Source: CBCXTT01 sp965178295
GTDB taxonomy: Bacteria; Pseudomonadota; Alphaproteobacteria; UBA7879
NCBI GenBank assembly: GCA_965178295.1
Contig: CBCXTT010000005.1
Location: 1 to 64,000, forward strand
Length of the DNA: 64,000 bases
Direction of reading: 5' to 3'
The notes under the pieces: generated by a model
The model's input: the letters and a program-made list of their open reading frames with translations, nothing else
The model's database searches: none
Told to the model about the DNA's origin: nothing
Shown here: piece by piece, positions 1-9,310 of the stretch
Numbering within the stretch: the first letter of the stretch is position 1
Layout: every line of letters starts with the position of its first letter
Position numbers and translations under genes: made by a program

Positions 1-81
1 TGGATCCAACCCTGCCTGGCTCAAGGCTGCGACCTTGTTTAAGCGCACTTGGCGCAAATCACTGGGAGTTTGACCTATCAT
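1..81 (-). CDS. lysS: Lysyl-tRNA synthetase, N-terminal start only (partial)
   Basis: Only the first 27 codons are inside the window, reading off its left edge. The ATG at 81-79 overlaps the stop of grxD as TAATG, which suggests translational coupling. The peptide has the LRQVRLNKVAAL-x-GLDP pattern typical of the N-terminus of class II lysyl-tRNA synthetase (an Arg-rich helix followed by Gly-x-x-Pro). The enzyme charges tRNA-Lys in the cytosol. With so few residues the assignment rests on this pattern alone; another protein starting with a similar basic helix is possible. Confidence 0.5.
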   Translation of the reverse strand, partial: MIGQTPSDLRQVRLNKVAALSQAGLDP

Positions 82-392
82 TATACCTGCCCAAAAACGT
101 CTTTCAGTTCGCCGGATTCATCCATATCACGCACGATATCGCATCCCCCAATAAACTCACCGTTAATGTAAAGTTGGGGGATTGTCGGCCAATCTGAAAA
201 TATTTTAACACCTTCTCGGATTTCAGGATTATCTAAAACATTAATAGCTAAAAACGGTATATCGAGTTGTTTTAAAATTTGAACAACAATATTCGAAAAA
301 CCGCACATGGGCATATCTTTGGTCCCTTTCATAAATAGAACAACTGTATTAGTGCAAACAATTTTTTCAATTTCTTTCTGAATATCACACAT
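81..392 (-). CDS. grxD: Monothiol glutaredoxin, Grx4/GrxD type
   Basis: A 103-residue cytosolic CGFS-type glutaredoxin. The active site CGFS is at residues 30-33, with the glutathione-binding WPTIPQ (68-73) and GGCDI (82-86) motifs in place. Length matches the single-domain family. These proteins bridge a [2Fe-2S] cluster between two monomers with glutathione and pass it to client proteins, usually together with BolA. Here bolA lies just upstream on the same strand (114 bases away), the common alphaproteobacterial pairing, which supports an Fe-S trafficking role. Downstream it overlaps the start of lysS by TAATG. Confidence 0.95.
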   Translation of the reverse strand: MCDIQKEIEKIVCTNTVVLFMKGTKDMPMCGFSNIVVQILKQLDIPFLAINVLDNPEIREGVKIFSDWPTIPQLYINGEFIGGCDIVRDMDESGELKDVFGQV

Positions 393-505
393 ATATTGTT
401 CCTCTCAACAGGTGCTCTATTACACTACTATATTTATAGATATTTTAGCAAAATCAAAAGAGGAAAAATAAGAACGCCCGTATTTCAAGTACGATATAGC
501 TGCTG

Positions 506-736
506 CTATTTTTCTGCTGCATGTATCTCTAATGCATGCAGTACGGTCCCCATCTTTCCTTCCAGTGCTGCATACACCAGTTTATGTTGTGCTACACGGG
601 AAAGTCCTTTAAATGCTTCTGATGCAATTGTTACTTGATAATGATCTCCGTCCCCTGCAAGATCTTTCAAAGCAATATCTGCGCTTGGAAATGCCAATCT
701 GAGGGCATGCATAATATCTTCTTCGCGCATGGACAT
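506..736 (-). CDS. bolA: BolA family protein
   Basis: A 76-residue BolA-like protein with the class II KH-like fold. The recognisable core is the GDGDHYQVTI stretch followed by KGLSRVAQHKLVYAAL, which contains the conserved late histidine that shares the Fe-S cluster with a CGFS glutaredoxin. Its start overlaps the stop of purC (TAATG at 736), so it is probably coupled to it; a second ATG two codons in (MREED) is an alternative start. Next to grxD, it most likely acts as the partner in Fe-S cluster handling. It is closer in size to the short IbaG/BolA2 group than to E. coli BolA. Confidence 0.92.
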   Translation of the reverse strand: MSMREEDIMHALRLAFPSADIALKDLAGDGDHYQVTIASEAFKGLSRVAQHKLVYAALEGKMGTVLHALEIHAAEK

Positions 737-1542
737 TATTCTTCTGGTGCCTTCTTAGAGGAGAAATCATGAGCACGTACGTTGTTAAGATCTGCAGATG
801 ATGGTGCAATTCGTCTTAGAGTTAGGCGCTCCATAATGTTGTGATAACTGGCTTCAATCTTCTCCCTTTCGGCATCTCGACCAAGCTTTTCTGTCGTTTC
901 ACTATCCCAAAGTGTGCAAACATCTGGGCTAATTTCATCCCCTAGCATGATTTGTGTATCATCCAAGAGCGGTGTAAAATATCGGCCAAACTCAAGAGAA
1001 ATATCAGCAAGTGTTAAGCCAATACTGGAAAAGTACCCACTCATGATATCGTTAATCCTCAGCGCTATTTCTTGTATTTCTGAAATTTCTAGTCTAGATG
1101 CCCACCCCACGGCTTCGAAATGGCTATCATTTATCAGGGTATCCCCATCTTTCGTCGAGAATTCTACTATAGGCAGTGACAAACAGGTTCCTTCATCCAG
1201 AGAAAGCGTGGATACAAGATCGTGTGTCACAATATTACGTATGCGAATAACCGTTGGTATCATCTCTAAGGCGCGCACCATTTGCTCACGCATATTGGGG
1301 CGTTGAAGAAAATGTGTTAAAAATCCCATTGCATTGAGTTTAGTAAAAATTGATTCAGATATTCTGTTGTTAATGACACCTTTTCCAGGCACATCTAGAG
1401 ATTGGCCCCTTGGGCGCCAGAGCCTATCCTTGAAATGCAGGATGTGAACATTGGGTTCACGACTATCATAGAGGTTCTTTTCTGATCCCTCGTGCAGGAG
1501 TGATCTGTTATTCATAAAGAGAATATGTTCTTGCGCGGTCAT
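736..1542 (-). CDS. purC: Phosphoribosylaminoimidazole-succinocarboxamide synthase
   Basis: A 268-residue SAICAR synthetase, the ATP-dependent step joining aspartate to CAIR in purine synthesis. Seen in the sequence: an N-terminal HEGSEKNLYDS strand (family YEGKAKxLY), GKGVINNRISESIF, then MIPTVIRIRNIVTHDLV (family P-x-E-V-V-V-R-N), LEFGR, and LGDEISPDVCTLWD, the nucleotide and substrate motif. The start at 1542 is chosen for family length; an internal ATG ten codons in is possible. In many alphaproteobacteria purC is followed by purS-purQ-purL before bolA; here it runs directly into bolA, so those three are not in their usual place. Confidence 0.93.
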   Translation of the reverse strand: MTAQEHILFMNNRSLLHEGSEKNLYDSREPNVHILHFKDRLWRPRGQSLDVPGKGVINNRISESIFTKLNAMGFLTHFLQRPNMREQMVRALEMIPTVIRIRNIVTHDLVSTLSLDEGTCLSLPIVEFSTKDGDTLINDSHFEAVGWASRLEISEIQEIALRINDIMSGYFSSIGLTLADISLEFGRYFTPLLDDTQIMLGDEISPDVCTLWDSETTEKLGRDAEREKIEASYHNIMERLTLRRIAPSSADLNNVRAHDFSSKKAPEE

Positions 1543-2246
1543 ATGACGTCTTTCTATTGCGTTGCAACACCCTATCCGACTTTTTTTGAAAAAGCCAGAA
1601 AAAAGTGAACAGAGCTTCGCGTGTGTACGAATTGTCTCTGCAACAACCCATGAATTGCCAATTCTTCAACCAGACCCTCATAATAACGGAGAAGCTTTTT
1701 TAGTATACTATATCGAAGATAAGATAATGCGTTTGAGACGTTAAATACGCTGGAGAAAATCACCCTCCATATTGTGGATATAAGCCCAATGGCATTTGGA
1801 GACGCATATTTCGTGTCGTTGATTCTACGGGTCCTTTCTGCATGCATCGATCGCTCTCCCATATCTTGTTGTCCCCACCTAAAACAATAAATAGTACATG
1901 CAAAACCAGTGCTCTATACAGAGGTGAATGATTTACTAAGAATTATACAATACATGCTCAAAATAAGATCACGTCAATACTATTAGTCAAAATTCGATAC
2001 AAGAACAACAGACTCTATGAAGCGAGTGCGTTCGCGGAAAGTTGCTATAATACCTGTGCAGGTAAAGATAATACACCTATGATTACAACGATGTAACCGT
2101 TGTGTGATAATGGGTGACTAATAATGAGTTCCAGGATGCGCACGCCACGTATCTCTTGCCTACCAAAAGACCGTATGATTACATTGTCCTGACCAACAGT
2201 TACTCGATCAGTCGTTATTGTGTAATGCGCTATGCAGATCTGTGTT
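1543..2246. other. Gene-free stretch between purC and phrB
   Basis: About 700 bases with no convincing gene on either strand; the short open frames lack ribosome sites and family motifs. One possible regulatory site lies at 2046-2063: a TATAAT box directly followed by the perfect palindrome ACCTGTGCAGGT. No clear -35 box precedes it and no gene follows it on the plus strand, so it may be a relic. A small hairpin ACAACG/CGTTGT follows near 2087-2105. Confidence 0.5.
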
Positions 2247-3641
2247 TTATATTTTTTTAATCAATTGATAGGCAGCAAAAGCTTTGTGTCGTCCATCTTC
2301 TATATTGACAATGGGATGTGGATAATGTTTTCCGATAATGCATTGCGCTGATTCTTGGGTTGCAAGAGAAGTGATGTGTGGTGCGTGTATATCTTTTGAG
2401 GAAAACCCTCGAAGTTCGGGTACCCAAGTTTTAATATAAATACCTTCTTTATCAAATTTCTTACTTTGTAAGACAGGGTTGAGTACTCTGAAATACGGAC
2501 TAGAATCTGCACCGCATCCAGCCACCCATTGCCAGCCAGCTGCATTGCTTGCGCAATCTGCATCAACCAGTGTATCCCAAAACCAATTCTCCCCATCTTG
2601 CCAGGAGATTAAACAGTGTTTTGTGAGGAACGATGCCACAATCATGCGTAAACGGTTATGCATAAACCCGAGTGCCCATAATTCACGCATACCTGCATCA
2701 ACAATAGGGTAGCCTGTTTCCCCCTTTTTCCAAGCCGTCAGCCAGTTTTCATTAGAAGACCAGGGCATCTGGAGAAATTTTTCGCGGAAGGGATCTGTGG
2801 GAAGAGCAGGGAAGTAATAGAGTAAATGGTAAGAAAATTCACGCCATCCAAGCTCGGATAAATAGCATATTACTCCTGCATTATGTGACATGCTTAGATG
2901 TCGTACAGCTGTCCAAATTTGCTGCGGGCTTATTTCTCCAAAGCGCAGATGCGGCGATAAGTGAGATGTGCCGTTCAGATTGGGGTATTTTCGGTCTTCA
3001 TCATAGGTTGCAATTGTGTGAGATAGGAAAGTTTCTAGTACCGTTTGCGCACTCTTTTCTCCTGGCACCCATTTCTTTTTAAAATCCTGTGCCCAGTCAG
3101 GTTTTCCCGTGTATAGTTCGAGTGCCTCTAAAGATGTGCCAAAATCTATGTCATGTACATAAGTGATATTGTGTTCTTTCAGGGGGACATGGGCGTTTCG
3201 AGTCGCAAGACATGCTTTCCAATAAGGTGTAAAAACTTTGAAAAAAGCACCTTTTTTGTTTGTTATTTCCCAGGGTTCAAACAACAAACTGCCGTTAAAG
3301 CTGTGGCAATTTTCCAATGATTCTTTGATCTTGTGATCGCGTTCTCGGCTGTATATATCGTAACAACGATTCCAATAAATGCCCTGTGCCCGCGTCTTTT
3401 TTTGTAAATCCCTTAAAATCTTTATTGGACTTCCTTGCGCAAACAGAAGGGGGACCCCGCTAGATTGGAGCGATGCAAGGCTTTCATTTAACCACCAACG
3501 TGCAGCAGCACCCATTGGTCTGGGATCGTCTTTATCCCATATATATATAGGGACAATACGGCTATGCTGACCAGCATGTGCAAGCGCTGGGTTATCTGCT
3601 GTGCGTAAGTCGTTGCGAAACCAAACAATTGATGTGAACAT
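2247..3641 (-). CDS. phrB: Deoxyribodipyrimidine photolyase (class I CPD type)
   Basis: A 464-residue photolyase/cryptochrome family protein that uses blue light and FADH to split cyclobutane pyrimidine dimers. The N-terminal alpha/beta domain opens with SIVWFRNDLRTADNPAL. The C-terminal FAD-binding half carries HLRFGEISPQ, ELGWREF, then DAGMRELWALGFMHNRLRM and the FAD/DNA pocket WQW-x-x-GCGADSSPYFRVLNP. The frame stays open for 62 codons upstream, but the family start VWFRNDLR fixes the real start at the ATG at 3641; a TATACT box lies at about 3647-3652, giving a very short leader. A terminator for upstream minus-strand transcription sits just before it (3670-3698). Complete and apparently functional. 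Confidence 0.95.
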   Translation of the reverse strand: MFTSIVWFRNDLRTADNPALAHAGQHSRIVPIYIWDKDDPRPMGAAARWWLNESLASLQSSGVPLLFAQGSPIKILRDLQKKTRAQGIYWNRCYDIYSRERDHKIKESLENCHSFNGSLLFEPWEITNKKGAFFKVFTPYWKACLATRNAHVPLKEHNITYVHDIDFGTSLEALELYTGKPDWAQDFKKKWVPGEKSAQTVLETFLSHTIATYDEDRKYPNLNGTSHLSPHLRFGEISPQQIWTAVRHLSMSHNAGVICYLSELGWREFSYHLLYYFPALPTDPFREKFLQMPWSSNENWLTAWKKGETGYPIVDAGMRELWALGFMHNRLRMIVASFLTKHCLISWQDGENWFWDTLVDADCASNAAGWQWVAGCGADSSPYFRVLNPVLQSKKFDKEGIYIKTWVPELRGFSSKDIHAPHITSLATQESAQCIIGKHYPHPIVNIEDGRHKAFAAYQLIKKI

Positions 3642-3669
3642 AAATACAGTATAGGCAACTACACAGAAT

Positions 3670-3698
3670 AAAAAAAGACCGGATCCATTGGATCCGGT
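3670..3698 (-). terminator. Rho-independent terminator, minus strand
   Basis: A perfect 9-base-pair inverted repeat, ACCGGATCC and GGATCCGGT separated by ATT (3678-3698), is followed on the minus strand by a run of seven T (3676-3670). It would stop transcripts coming from the tRNA-Gln gene before they enter phrB. Confidence 0.8.
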
Positions 3699-3958
3699 AG
3701 GCTTAAGGGGATATCCTCTCAATAAAGGAGGGAGATAAAGCCAGGAATTATACCTAGACAATTCATGAATAATAAAATTCAATGTAAAAATCAAGTATAA
3801 TTTGTAATATATACGAATAAATTGCATTTATTGCATTTTTCTATATAGATTGCAGTCTGGCCAGAGGAAGCGTTAGTGATTGAACATACTTTTTTGCTCA
3901 AGAGGCGCCAAAAAATATGGCCGTCATATATAGATATTTTAAGAAAAACATTAAGAAA

Positions 3959-4033
3959 TGGCTGGGGTGGTAGGATTCGAACCTACGCATGGCGACACCA
4001 AAAACCGCTGCCTTACCGCTTGGCTACACCCCA
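3959..4033 (-). tRNA. tRNA-Gln (anticodon TTG)
   Basis: Reading the minus strand from 4033, the acceptor arm TGGGGTG pairs with CACCCCA. The D arm GCC/GGC, a five-pair anticodon stem (GCGGT/GTCGC) with loop TTTTGGT, and the T arm with GGTTCGAATCC are all present. The anticodon TTG reads CAA (and CAG) glutamine codons. The 3' CCA is encoded (3961-3959). The likely terminator is at 3670-3698. Confidence 0.95.
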
Positions 4034-4119
4034 ATGATGGTGAAAATCTATCGCTTCTCTCTTTGAATTGCAAGTACAAAATGCCCCGTATCGATAGTTG
4101 TGCGTATCTGATAGAATAT

Positions 4120-5062
4120 CTATGGGTGACGAAACTTTTTTCTGGGCAATGATGCGGTAGCCATAACGCTCGATAGTCAACATATCGCTAAAGAAGGCCG
4201 TCGTTATGTTGTATGCGTATAAGCGCTTGCACGTTTTTTTCTTATGCCGCGTAGGCTGATGAAGAAAAGATTCTAAAACAGGGAATTTGATCAGGATGCT
4301 GTCCCCTCTCTGGGTGTACAGGATCTACTTTTTTGGCAAGCACAAAAATATTTAGACGAAAAATAATGTTCATTATATTCCAGGTATTCATGAAGATCAG
4401 GGTGCAAAAACTGTTATTGGAGTGAGCAAACAGCCAACTACACTGGCTCAGTGTTTATTCAGGAATTTTTTTGGCACAGAACAGGAGTAAGGCATTAATA
4501 GACATCGTGACACTTTTAACATACTAACGATAACGGGGCAATGCCTTACGGAGTATTTTGTACGGACTTCGGGTGATGACCATTCTGGTAACGCTTAATA
4601 CGGCTGCATCGCAGTGATTTTTTTAATGTCACAGACTGTTTTCTGCACCATTATCAAAATACCGGCAGTCCAGCCATTTGTCCGTGCCAATAAGTGGGGA
4701 TAAAATTATTATCCTGGGCAAAACGCAAAATTTGACATTATAAAACATTGAGTCAATCATGCCATGATACTTTTCCAGCTTTAATTGCACGAGGTTTTGT
4801 ATCGCAAGATGCTAAGAACGTCGGTTGGGTATCGTGCGCTATCATGTGTGCCATGCTTTGGCTACTTGAGCAAGAGAACCGAAAGAAACTTGACGTGGCT
4901 TTCAGGAACCTCCCGTGTGTCGTTGAAGCAACAATAGTGTTTGTCGAAGCGCACGCTCGAGATATAATCGATAATCTTCCACAGAATGCGAGTCTAGATA
5001 TTACAGGAGCGCATGATCATACCGGACAACTGCTTGTGTCGTGCACTACAGGTATTGCCTGA
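4120..5062 (+). pseudogene. Decayed gene, resembling the middle and SIS half of glmS
   Basis: Protein-like stretches occur in order but in shifting frames. At about 4130-4215 reads GDETFF then GNDAVAIT..HIAKEGRRYVV, resembling GlmS GEMFLGSDALALA..RIAYLEEGD. At about 4370-4490 reads HYIPGIHEDQ..TVIG, resembling HFMEKEIHEQPTVIG. At 4748-5062 a 104-codon open stretch contains LWLLEQ..KLDVAFRNLPCVVEATI..ASLDITGAHDHTG, resembling the linker and second SIS domain (ALPxLxxxTL..VLYLGRGxxYP). GlmS makes glucosamine-6-phosphate from fructose-6-phosphate and glutamine. The N-terminal glutaminase part is missing, and the remnant starts beside the tRNA gene. Frames, order and spacing support a single ancestor; the family name is my inference from weak similarity. 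Confidence 0.42.
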
Positions 5063-6414
5063 GATCATTGTTACTGGAAATACATCGCACACAACCAACA
5101 GATCATGAGCACGTGCACGATGTGATCATTAAAAGCGATTGTTTTTATTGTTTTGAATGCTCACCTAATGTATCCACGAGTGCCTGAGGTAAGTAGCTCG
5201 CCCTTGTGGTCGTATCGGCTGCAACTATCATTGTATGGCACGTGGATTTATGATGGGACTATGTGATCTGGGTTCAGATTAGCGGAAGGGGTGCGTGCCC
5301 TGGATTTTCCCACTAACTCTATGTCTGTTTCAAATCCTGGGAGCGGTATATATAGACCCCCGTCACACTTGCTATACGCGCGTCTGCTTCTATCAAGTCA
5401 ATATGTGGCGTACAAATCCTCCTTTGCAACAAATGCTATGCAATGATGCGCAGACAATCAATTGACAGTGGCATACTAGTTGTACAAGTGACTCAGGAAT
5501 TCTCCGAAAAAGAGGGAGGACAAGTCCCTGTTGTTAGTGAGGAGCGGTCTCTACCTAACCCTGGGGTATCATTCTAACATATTTTGTACCTCATTAGGAT
5601 GCAATGGACAAAGTATAACAGGATTTTAGAAAAATTTCGGTGTTGCAGAAATTGTTTACAATCAAACACGTGTGGCTGAAAGTAGTCAGCAGTAAACAAA
5701 AGGATTACTATTGCTCCGCCAAGCGTATTCTGAATTCAGCTGCTGCATATGAAATTCGTTGAGACTACGTTGAAATATTGCTCACCTTTCTCTCTCTTCG
5801 GTTCCCAAACAGACGTGGATGTCATTGGTGGGGAATTACGGAAACCCTCAGAAGTCTTTGCAGCCCCTGCCCGACAAAATACTTGAACTGGCTGTGATTT
5901 CTCTTAAAAACACACAAAGAGTCCACAAATCAAAAGTCGTGATCAGATATTATGCAGCATCGCAAAAAAACTTTTTATGCTCTTCATCGATGCACAAATC
6001 CTGCAGAGCAATATATGCAATAGTGCGTATGTGCAAAATAGCACATCTGTATGCTGATCCAGATTTTGTAGAGGCGCGCAGGAAAATTTTTGTAGCTACA
6101 GAAAGGTACGACACAATTTTTTCCTCTTTTTTATGTCAAAACGTGATCCAAATACAGGGAATATCTCAAAGAAAATACACGGGGCATGACCATTGCACAT
6201 TCTGTCTTTTTCCGTGACTTAAGTTTTTTCTAGGTAGAGGGGTTTTGATCTGTGTGGGTATGTATGAGAGCAACAGGAATAAGTCGGCTATAGACATTCT
6301 AGAGCCTTCCAAAGACATTCGGGGTTTTCTGGGCGTGTACAAAGAAAACTATTGCTCTATGTAGTCAGAAGAGTATAGCTGTAAAGAAGAAGTTTTTAGC
6401 ATTTGAGGCAAATC
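5063..6414. other. Gene-free stretch before the antiporter gene
   Basis: About 1.35 kb with no gene I can support. A 132-codon open frame at 5819-6217 lacks a ribosome site and any recognisable motif, so I treat it as chance or as decayed sequence. It may contain the lost C-terminal part of the glmS-like remnant, but I could not follow it. Confidence 0.5.
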
Positions 6415-7704
6415 ATGCATGAGGTTCTCAACATTACAGAAATTGCTTTTGTTGTTCTAGGTGTTGCAGGATGTGGTCTTATCTTGCAACGACTCAAGCA
6501 ACCTGCATCGTTAGGCTATGTGTGGGCCGGTATTATTTTTGGGCCTTCCTTTTTATCGTTAATTGAAAATCGTACTATTGTGAATTCTCTGGTCGAAGTA
6601 GGTGCTTTGATGCTGCTTTTTCTCATCGGCATTGAGCTGAGTCTTCGTTCTTTTCGTCAAATCTGTCGCACCGCTTTTCAATGCGCTATCTTGCAGGTTC
6701 TCGGGTGTTTTTGCACGATATATCTCATTTCATTTCTCTTTAATTGGGCTCTTGGAACAGTCCTTATGATAACATGTATTGTGGCGCTGAGCAGCACTGC
6801 TATTTCTGTTAAAATGCTTAAAGAAAGCGAAGAGATCTATTCTAAGATAGGGCGTCTCACGATTGGTATTTTAATTGCACAATCCTTACTTGTTATGCCA
6901 ATGCTTTTGATTGCGCAGGGCATAAATGGAGCAGGATGTGATATAGCGATTCTTGTGAAAACAATCTTATCTATTGTTATACTTTTGGGTCTTGTTTTGT
7001 ATTTATCTAGAAAAGAGCGCATCCATCTTTCCCTCCTGAAGATAGCATCGTCCAATAATGTTCCCCTTCCGTTGCTGATCCTATTATTTTGCTTTGGTGC
7101 TGCTTCTTTATCCGGTGTCGTTGGTTTTTCGGCCCCATATGGAGCTTTTCTTGCTGGATTGGTTTTGGGAAATACGACTGAACGGCAGCACATTATCCGC
7201 GTGACTCATCCCGTACAAAGTCTTGTAATGATGATTTTTTTTGTGTCTGTTGGCTTGCTGCTTGATATCGCGTTTCTACATGCAAACCTTATGCATATTT
7301 TCTTATTATTGATTATTTTTTTTGTGTGCAAAATGGCCTTGCATGTTGGTATTTTAAGATTACTAGGCCAGGGATTTTTCTCATCATTCCTGAGCAGCCT
7401 TTTCTTGGCGCAACTGGGAGAATTTTCTTTGTTGCTGACCAGGGTTGGCTGTTCAGCCAATCTCTTGAGCGAGAATGATGCCAAACTTTTGATGAGCCTC
7501 GCTGTTCTATCGCTTGCTCTTAGCCCTCTTTGGATGATTATTGCTAGGTATGTCCAAAAAATAGACCACCCATTCCTGGGCTTTTGGGAGACAATGGGTA
7601 CTCTACCCACACCTGGAACGCAGTCCTTCAAGTTCCTCGTTGTTTGGAGTATGACACGCATAAAAAATACGAAAAAATATTTTACAAGAGACAAAGATGC
7701 CTGA
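6415..7704 (+). CDS. CPA2 family cation:proton antiporter (KefB-like membrane domain)
   Basis: A 429-residue inner-membrane protein with about 12 hydrophobic segments and almost no soluble tail. Family features: LKQPASLGYVWAGIIFGP near the N-terminus, a VGALMLLFLIGIELSL segment, a conserved polar stretch CIVALSSTAISVKML, and GAFLAGLVLGNT. It matches the Na+/H+ exchanger domain of KefB/KefC and related proteins but has no TrkA-N (RCK) nucleotide-binding domain, so it is probably not glutathione-gated. The frame opens at a TTG at 6403; the ATG at 6415 is preferred because GAGG lies just upstream. Its end overlaps rnhB by 8 bases. The ion specificity cannot be read from the sequence. Confidence 0.88.
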   Translation: MHEVLNITEIAFVVLGVAGCGLILQRLKQPASLGYVWAGIIFGPSFLSLIENRTIVNSLVEVGALMLLFLIGIELSLRSFRQICRTAFQCAILQVLGCFCTIYLISFLFNWALGTVLMITCIVALSSTAISVKMLKESEEIYSKIGRLTIGILIAQSLLVMPMLLIAQGINGAGCDIAILVKTILSIVILLGLVLYLSRKERIHLSLLKIASSNNVPLPLLILLFCFGAASLSGVVGFSAPYGAFLAGLVLGNTTERQHIIRVTHPVQSLVMMIFFVSVGLLLDIAFLHANLMHIFLLLIIFFVCKMALHVGILRLLGQGFFSSFLSSLFLAQLGEFSLLLTRVGCSANLLSENDAKLLMSLAVLSLALSPLWMIIARYVQKIDHPFLGFWETMGTLPTPGTQSFKFLVVWSMTRIKNTKKYFTRDKDA

Positions 7705-8308
7705 TTTTTTTTATGAAACCCAACATGATGACTGTGTGGTTGGCGTTGACGAGGTTGGCATGGGATGTTGGGCGGGACCTGTTGTTGCGGCCGCTGCTTT
7801 TGTGCCGCAAGATATCTCACAAGACATAGTGCAACATATAGACGACTCCAAAAAGCTTAGTGCAATAAAGCGCATCTATCTTTATCAGAAGATTATGGCA
7901 ACACCTGATATAAAGATTGGTCTTGGCTTAGGGAGCGTGGAAGAAATTGAGCAAAAGAATATTCGACAGGCTTCTTTTATGGCTATGAAAAGGGCGATAG
8001 AAAATATGGGTATCACAGCTGATTTTGCACTCATTGATGGCAATGGCACACCAACATTACCGTGCCCCTATCAAACAATTATTAGGGGGGATCAGAAAAG
8101 TTATAGTATAGCCGTGGCCTCTGTTATTGCAAAAGTTGAGCGAGATCAGTATATGGCAATACTGCACAAAGATTATCCCCAATATGGCTGGGAGAAAAAT
8201 GCTGGGTATGGCACACAGAAGCATCAGGAAGCTCTGGAGATACACGGAGTCAGCCCACATCATCGCGCGACATATGCGCCTATTGTGCGGCGGGCTGAGA
8301 AAAAATAA
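7697..8308 (+). CDS. rnhB: Ribonuclease HII
   Basis: A 203-residue RNase HII that nicks RNA in RNA:DNA hybrids and at single ribonucleotides in DNA. Signature: VGVDEVGMGCWAGPVVAAA near residue 17 with the catalytic Asp-Glu pair, DDSKKLS, a third acidic residue in ALIDGN, and SYSIAVASVIAKVERD with the fourth. The C-terminal GYGTQKHQEAL and SPHHRATYAP are also typical. The GxG loop that senses the ribonucleotide reads GMG here (GRG in many homologues). It overlaps the upstream antiporter by 8 bases, so they are probably co-transcribed. Confidence 0.96.
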   Translation: MPDFFYETQHDDCVVGVDEVGMGCWAGPVVAAAAFVPQDISQDIVQHIDDSKKLSAIKRIYLYQKIMATPDIKIGLGLGSVEEIEQKNIRQASFMAMKRAIENMGITADFALIDGNGTPTLPCPYQTIIRGDQKSYSIAVASVIAKVERDQYMAILHKDYPQYGWEKNAGYGTQKHQEALEIHGVSPHHRATYAPIVRRAEKK

Positions 8309-8377
8309 ACACAAGAGTTTTTTTTCTTCCCTAACTGCGGTACTATCAGGAATACACGATCGGATGCACAGGTGATT

Positions 8378-9307
8378 ATGATAGCCGAAGAACATTTACA
8401 AGACATTCAGGACACTCCAGCAGACGTCACTCCAACAAAACGACCTGTTGTTGGTGCGCTTGAAGATATTTTATTTGATACTTTAACTGTTTTAGATCAT
8501 GGATTTGTGCGGGTTGTAGACTACATGGGTGATGATAGTGCGATTGTGCAAGCGGCGCGTGTATCATATGGAAAAGGCACAAAAAAGAAGCGTCAAGATA
8601 AAGGGCTGATTAATTATTTGATGCGCCACTCTCACACGACACCTTTTGAAATGTGTGAAATAAAATTGCATATTAAGTTGCCTATTTTTGTTGCGCGTCA
8701 GTTGTTGCGCCATAGAACAGCAAGTATCAATGAATATTCTGCACGCTATTCTATCCTTGACAATGAATTTTATATGCCTGAAGCTGACAAGCTTGCTACA
8801 CAGTCGCAATCAAACAATCAGGGGCGCGGTGATGTGTTGATGGGCTCCGAAGCCATACGGGCCCTGCACCTTCTAAAAAGAGATGCAGAGCAGTGCTATG
8901 CTTCATATGAAGAGATGCTGAATGTAGGTGAAGGAGGGGAACAAAAAAACAATGATAATCAAGGTCTGGCCAGAGAGCTGGCTCGCATGAATTTGCCTGT
9001 TAATTTTTACACACAACTGTACTGGAAAATCAATTTACACAATTTGATTCATTTTCTGTCTCTGCGCTCAGATAGTCATGCCCAATATGAAATTCAAGCG
9101 TACGCAAATGTGATTCTTGATGTTGTAAAACGGTGGGTACCTTTTGCTTATGAGGCCATGATGGCGTATCGCGTAAACGGATCTTACATCTCAGCAAAAG
9201 GTCTCTGTGCTATTAAAATGATGATACAGGGGCAGGCAGTTGATCCGGCAGCACTTGGGATTGGGGCCAGAGAATGGGAAGAAATAAAAGTGAGCTTAGA
9301 TTTATAA
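8378..9307 (+). CDS. thyX: FAD-dependent thymidylate synthase
   Basis: A 309-residue flavin-dependent thymidylate synthase, converting dUMP to dTMP with methylene-tetrahydrofolate and NADPH. The signature RHRxxSxNEYSxRYS is present as [15 protein letters not shown]. Earlier [25 protein letters not shown] and later [20 protein letters not shown] match the dUMP and FAD pocket. A GTG at 8372 opens the frame, but the ATG at 8378 follows AGGTGA at the right distance and is preferred. It begins 69 bases after rnhB and ends 3 bases before the DnaJ-class gene, suggesting one transcript. Confidence 0.96.
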   Translation: MIAEEHLQDIQDTPADVTPTKRPVVGALEDILFDTLTVLDHGFVRVVDYMGDDSAIVQAARVSYGKGTKKKRQDKGLINYLMRHSHTTPFEMCEIKLHIKLPIFVARQLLRHRTASINEYSARYSILDNEFYMPEADKLATQSQSNNQGRGDVLMGSEAIRALHLLKRDAEQCYASYEEMLNVGEGGEQKNNDNQGLARELARMNLPVNFYTQLYWKINLHNLIHFLSLRSDSHAQYEIQAYANVILDVVKRWVPFAYEAMMAYRVNGSYISAKGLCAIKMMIQGQAVDPAALGIGAREWEEIKVSLDL

Positions 9308-9310
9308 CGC

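Noticed and set aside
1572..1862. A 96-codon minus frame upstream of purC
   Set aside because: No ribosome site or recognisable domain, and composition unlike its neighbours.
2247..3827. N-terminal membrane extension of photolyase
   Set aside because: The 62 extra codons cross a terminator hairpin and have no family match; the conserved start is at 3641.
4748..5062. An intact 104-residue gene
   Set aside because: No ribosome site, and the flanking frames carry matching pieces of the same apparent ancestor; better explained as part of a decayed glmS-like gene.
5300..5380. A tRNA-like T arm (TTCAAATCC)
   Set aside because: No acceptor, D or anticodon arm could be built around it.
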